Program-made: the position numbers and the translations under genes
Assembly: GCF_037102585.1 (NCBI RefSeq)
Contig: NW_027043819.1
Span: forward strand, 1,488,001 to 1,552,000
From: Saccharomycopsis crataegensis
Lineage: Eukaryota; Ascomycota; Saccharomycetes; Ascoideales; Saccharomycopsidaceae
Length of the DNA: 64,000 nt
Direction of reading: 5' to 3'
Shown here: one piece after another, positions 62,290-64,000 of the stretch
Layout: each line of letters begins with the position of its first letter
Position numbering within the stretch: position 1 is the first letter of the stretch
Notes under the pieces: model-generated
What the model was told of the DNA's origin: nothing
Seen by the model: only the letters and a program-made list of their open reading frames with translations
The model's database searches: none

Positions 62290-62538
62290 AAAACCAAAAT
62301 TTATTACCACAAACTCAGTGATTACAATTGCTTAATCATCGCCCATCAATCAATTCCAGGAATTGCTAAAGGATTGTTGTCATCTGTGTTGCACGGACTG
62401 CATCCCTTCCATATCATAACAATAGAATTGCTCGAAATCTCTCAAATAAAGCTATAATAACACAAAACAGAAATCCATGCTTCTATTATATCATTCACTA
62501 CAGCTTTAATCAAATACAAACATTACAAACATAACAAT

Positions 62539-64000
62539 ATGGCTGGTGGTGAGTATAATAAAAAAGACCACTACAAGCCTTATTCTTCTTCGTATCATCC
62601 ATCATATTCGAATAAGAACGGGGGAATTAGAGAAGACAAGAGAAGTGGAAATGGGCCATCTCCAGGGTTGAGACCTTATTCTAGTGCATCTCCATCAGGC
62701 TCGTTCTATGGACAGAAGAGATCAATGTTTCCAAAACCTCAAGGAGGTAGTCATTATTCTGGCTCGAGCTATGTCGGTAATGGCTCTGGTAGTGGAGGAA
62801 CAGGAGCAGGAGCAGGAGGAGGAGCAGTGGGAGGAGGAGGAGGAGGAGGGGGAGGCCCAATGTTTCCGAAAAAAAGATACAATAATACTTATACTCCCTA
62901 TAATCCAAACCGATCCAGAAGTGGAGGCTCAGTGTACATTAGTGATGCCAACAAGTCGAGAAATAATAACAGGGAGGATGATGTGTACTACAGTGGTAAA
63001 TCATACGAGTCTCAACAACGAAGAGATTATCTGAAAGACTCCAATGAGTATGGCTCTAGAAGATACGATAGTTATAGAAAAGATGATTACCGAGATCCGT
63101 ATCAAAAGAAGCAACATGATTGGGAAATAAGCGGTCAGAAAACTTCGCCAGAACCAGTAATACCGACAAAAGGTCCTTCTGATACGAAACTAAAGGATGA
63201 TAAGAAGAAACCAACAACAACTGCTGAAATTAAACAAGACACAGAGAAAATAAATGAAGTGCCAGTGGAGAAGTCAGCTAGTGAGGAAAAGCCTCAACAG
63301 ATTGCTACTGAGAAGAAACCAAATGAAATTATTGAAAAAAAGAAAGTCGAAGAACCAGTGAAGCAATCTTCTGCCACCAAAAACATCAACGATTTAAAAA
63401 AACATTCGATTTCTTCAGCTTCCAAAGATCACTCAAAAAAGAATTTGAAAACTAGTGATTCCTCTGCAGGGAAATTGGAAGGGAAAAAATCGACTAATGA
63501 TCATGAAAAGGACATAAATTCCAAAGATCGTGGGAGTTCAGATTCAAAGAAAGAAAAATTTGGTACGGTGAAACTAAAAAGTCTGACAGACACTAATGGG
63601 TCTAATAAGCATAGGTCTAAGAGTATCAGTAATGCCCTGGGGCAAAATACTTCAAAGATTTCAAAAATGGATAAAAAGGACAAGCAAAAGGATTCAGACC
63701 CAATGGAGAAAAAGAAACAGAAAGTGAAAGAAGTGGTCAAGAAGTTTGAATTAAATAAGGATCCAAAGAAGAAGCATAGTCTTTTCAAGGATACATCTAG
63801 TTCAAGTTCTAGTGCTCATTCAAGTCTGAATTCCAAAACGAAAACCACTTCCAGTAAAAAAAGTGAATTGTTCAAAAATCCATCTAACAGTCCAGAAAGT
63901 AAGAAAGCTAAATCAACAGAGCCTGTAAAAAAGCATACTGGTTCCAGTCTTTTCAAATCAGAAGAGAAATCTAGCAAAAGTGACGCTCCTACTATTAAAC
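62539..64000 (+). CDS. Low-complexity Lys/Ser-rich protein, 3' end off window
   Basis: Open from the ATG at 62539 to the window end (487 codons, no stop). The start MAGGEYNKKDHYKPYSSSYH leads into a Tyr/Ser/Gly-rich part with a poly-Gly run (about 100-112). Then come Arg/Tyr/Asp-rich repeats and a long Lys/Ser/Glu-rich disordered stretch with repeated HSLFKD, SELFKN and SSLFKS blocks. No folded domain is reached, so I cannot assign it. Chromatin factors such as Snt1 have N-termini of this kind, but this is a guess. Four CTG codons are present. Divergent from the nucleolar-type gene. Confidence 0.75.
   Translation, partial: MAGGEYNKKDHYKPYSSSYHPSYSNKNGGIREDKRSGNGPSPGLRPYSSASPSGSFYGQKRSMFPKPQGGSHYSGSSYVGNGSGSGGTGAGAGGGAVGGGGGGGGGPMFPKKRYNNTYTPYNPNRSRSGGSVYISDANKSRNNNREDDVYYSGKSYESQQRRDYLKDSNEYGSRRYDSYRKDDYRDPYQKKQHDWEISGQKTSPEPVIPTKGPSDTKLKDDKKKPTTTAEIKQDTEKINEVPVEKSASEEKPQQIATEKKPNEIIEKKKVEEPVKQSSATKNINDLKKHSISSASKDHSKKNLKTSDSSAGKLEGKKSTNDHEKDINSKDRGSSDSKKEKFGTVKLKSLTDTNGSNKHRSKSISNALGQNTSKISKMDKKDKQKDSDPMEKKKQKVKEVVKKFELNKDPKKKHSLFKDTSSSSSSAHSSLNSKTKTTSSKKSELFKNPSNSPESKKAKSTEPVKKHTGSSLFKSEEKSSKSDAPTIK

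Overview
This is nuclear DNA of a budding yeast (Saccharomycotina), almost certainly from a lineage that reads CUG as serine. Genes are compact. Introns are few, short (63-73 nt) and carry TACTAAC-type branch sites. CTG codons are very scarce (five in the 1,953 codons of SLH1). At least two of those five fall where relatives of the protein have polar residues, for example the residue after FD in the FD-x-xFRP block. I place it only as 'CUG-Ser yeast' and do not name a species. Proteins below are described with CTG as Leu unless stated.

Layout, left to right. 0-14 kb: the 3' part of an N-recognin ubiquitin ligase (UBR1-like, cut by the left edge), CPD1 (with a 4-nt first exon), APL6 (AP-3 beta), ATG7 and a HAD phosphatase. 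14-22 kb: a large acidic FYV8-like protein, NMD3, TMA22 and HGH1, the last two being a divergent pair with tiny first exons. 22-24.6 kb: a decayed gene with a PD-(D/E)XK-like motif, the only clear pseudogene. 24.6-35 kb: TFG1, GPI10, a (ATT)n microsatellite and a long HSL1-type kinase. 35-37 kb: 2.1 kb without a protein gene that holds a GC-rich, hairpin-forming segment, the best candidate for an undescribed RNA. 37-46 kb: a membrane protein, EFG1, SLH1 and tRNA-Thr(AGU). 46-49 kb: two unrecognised ORFs. 49-64 kb: DLD1, NOP15, an MNN1-family mannosyltransferase, COX5, a TLC-domain protein, a flavin monooxygenase, a basic nucleolar-type protein, and a low-complexity protein cut by the right edge.

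Functional themes. Ribosome biogenesis and translation (NMD3, EFG1, NOP15, TMA22, HGH1, SLH1) is prominent. Several of these genes have PAC and RRPE promoter motifs. The same motifs lie upstream of the unrecognised basic ORF at 61.5-62.1 kb, which suggests it belongs to that regulon. Other genes serve autophagy, vesicle coats, GPI anchors and O/N-glycans, transcription initiation and respiration. The genes are not in operons; neighbours are divergent, convergent or tandem with their own promoters. I saw no LTR element, other virus-like element, CRISPR array or rRNA.
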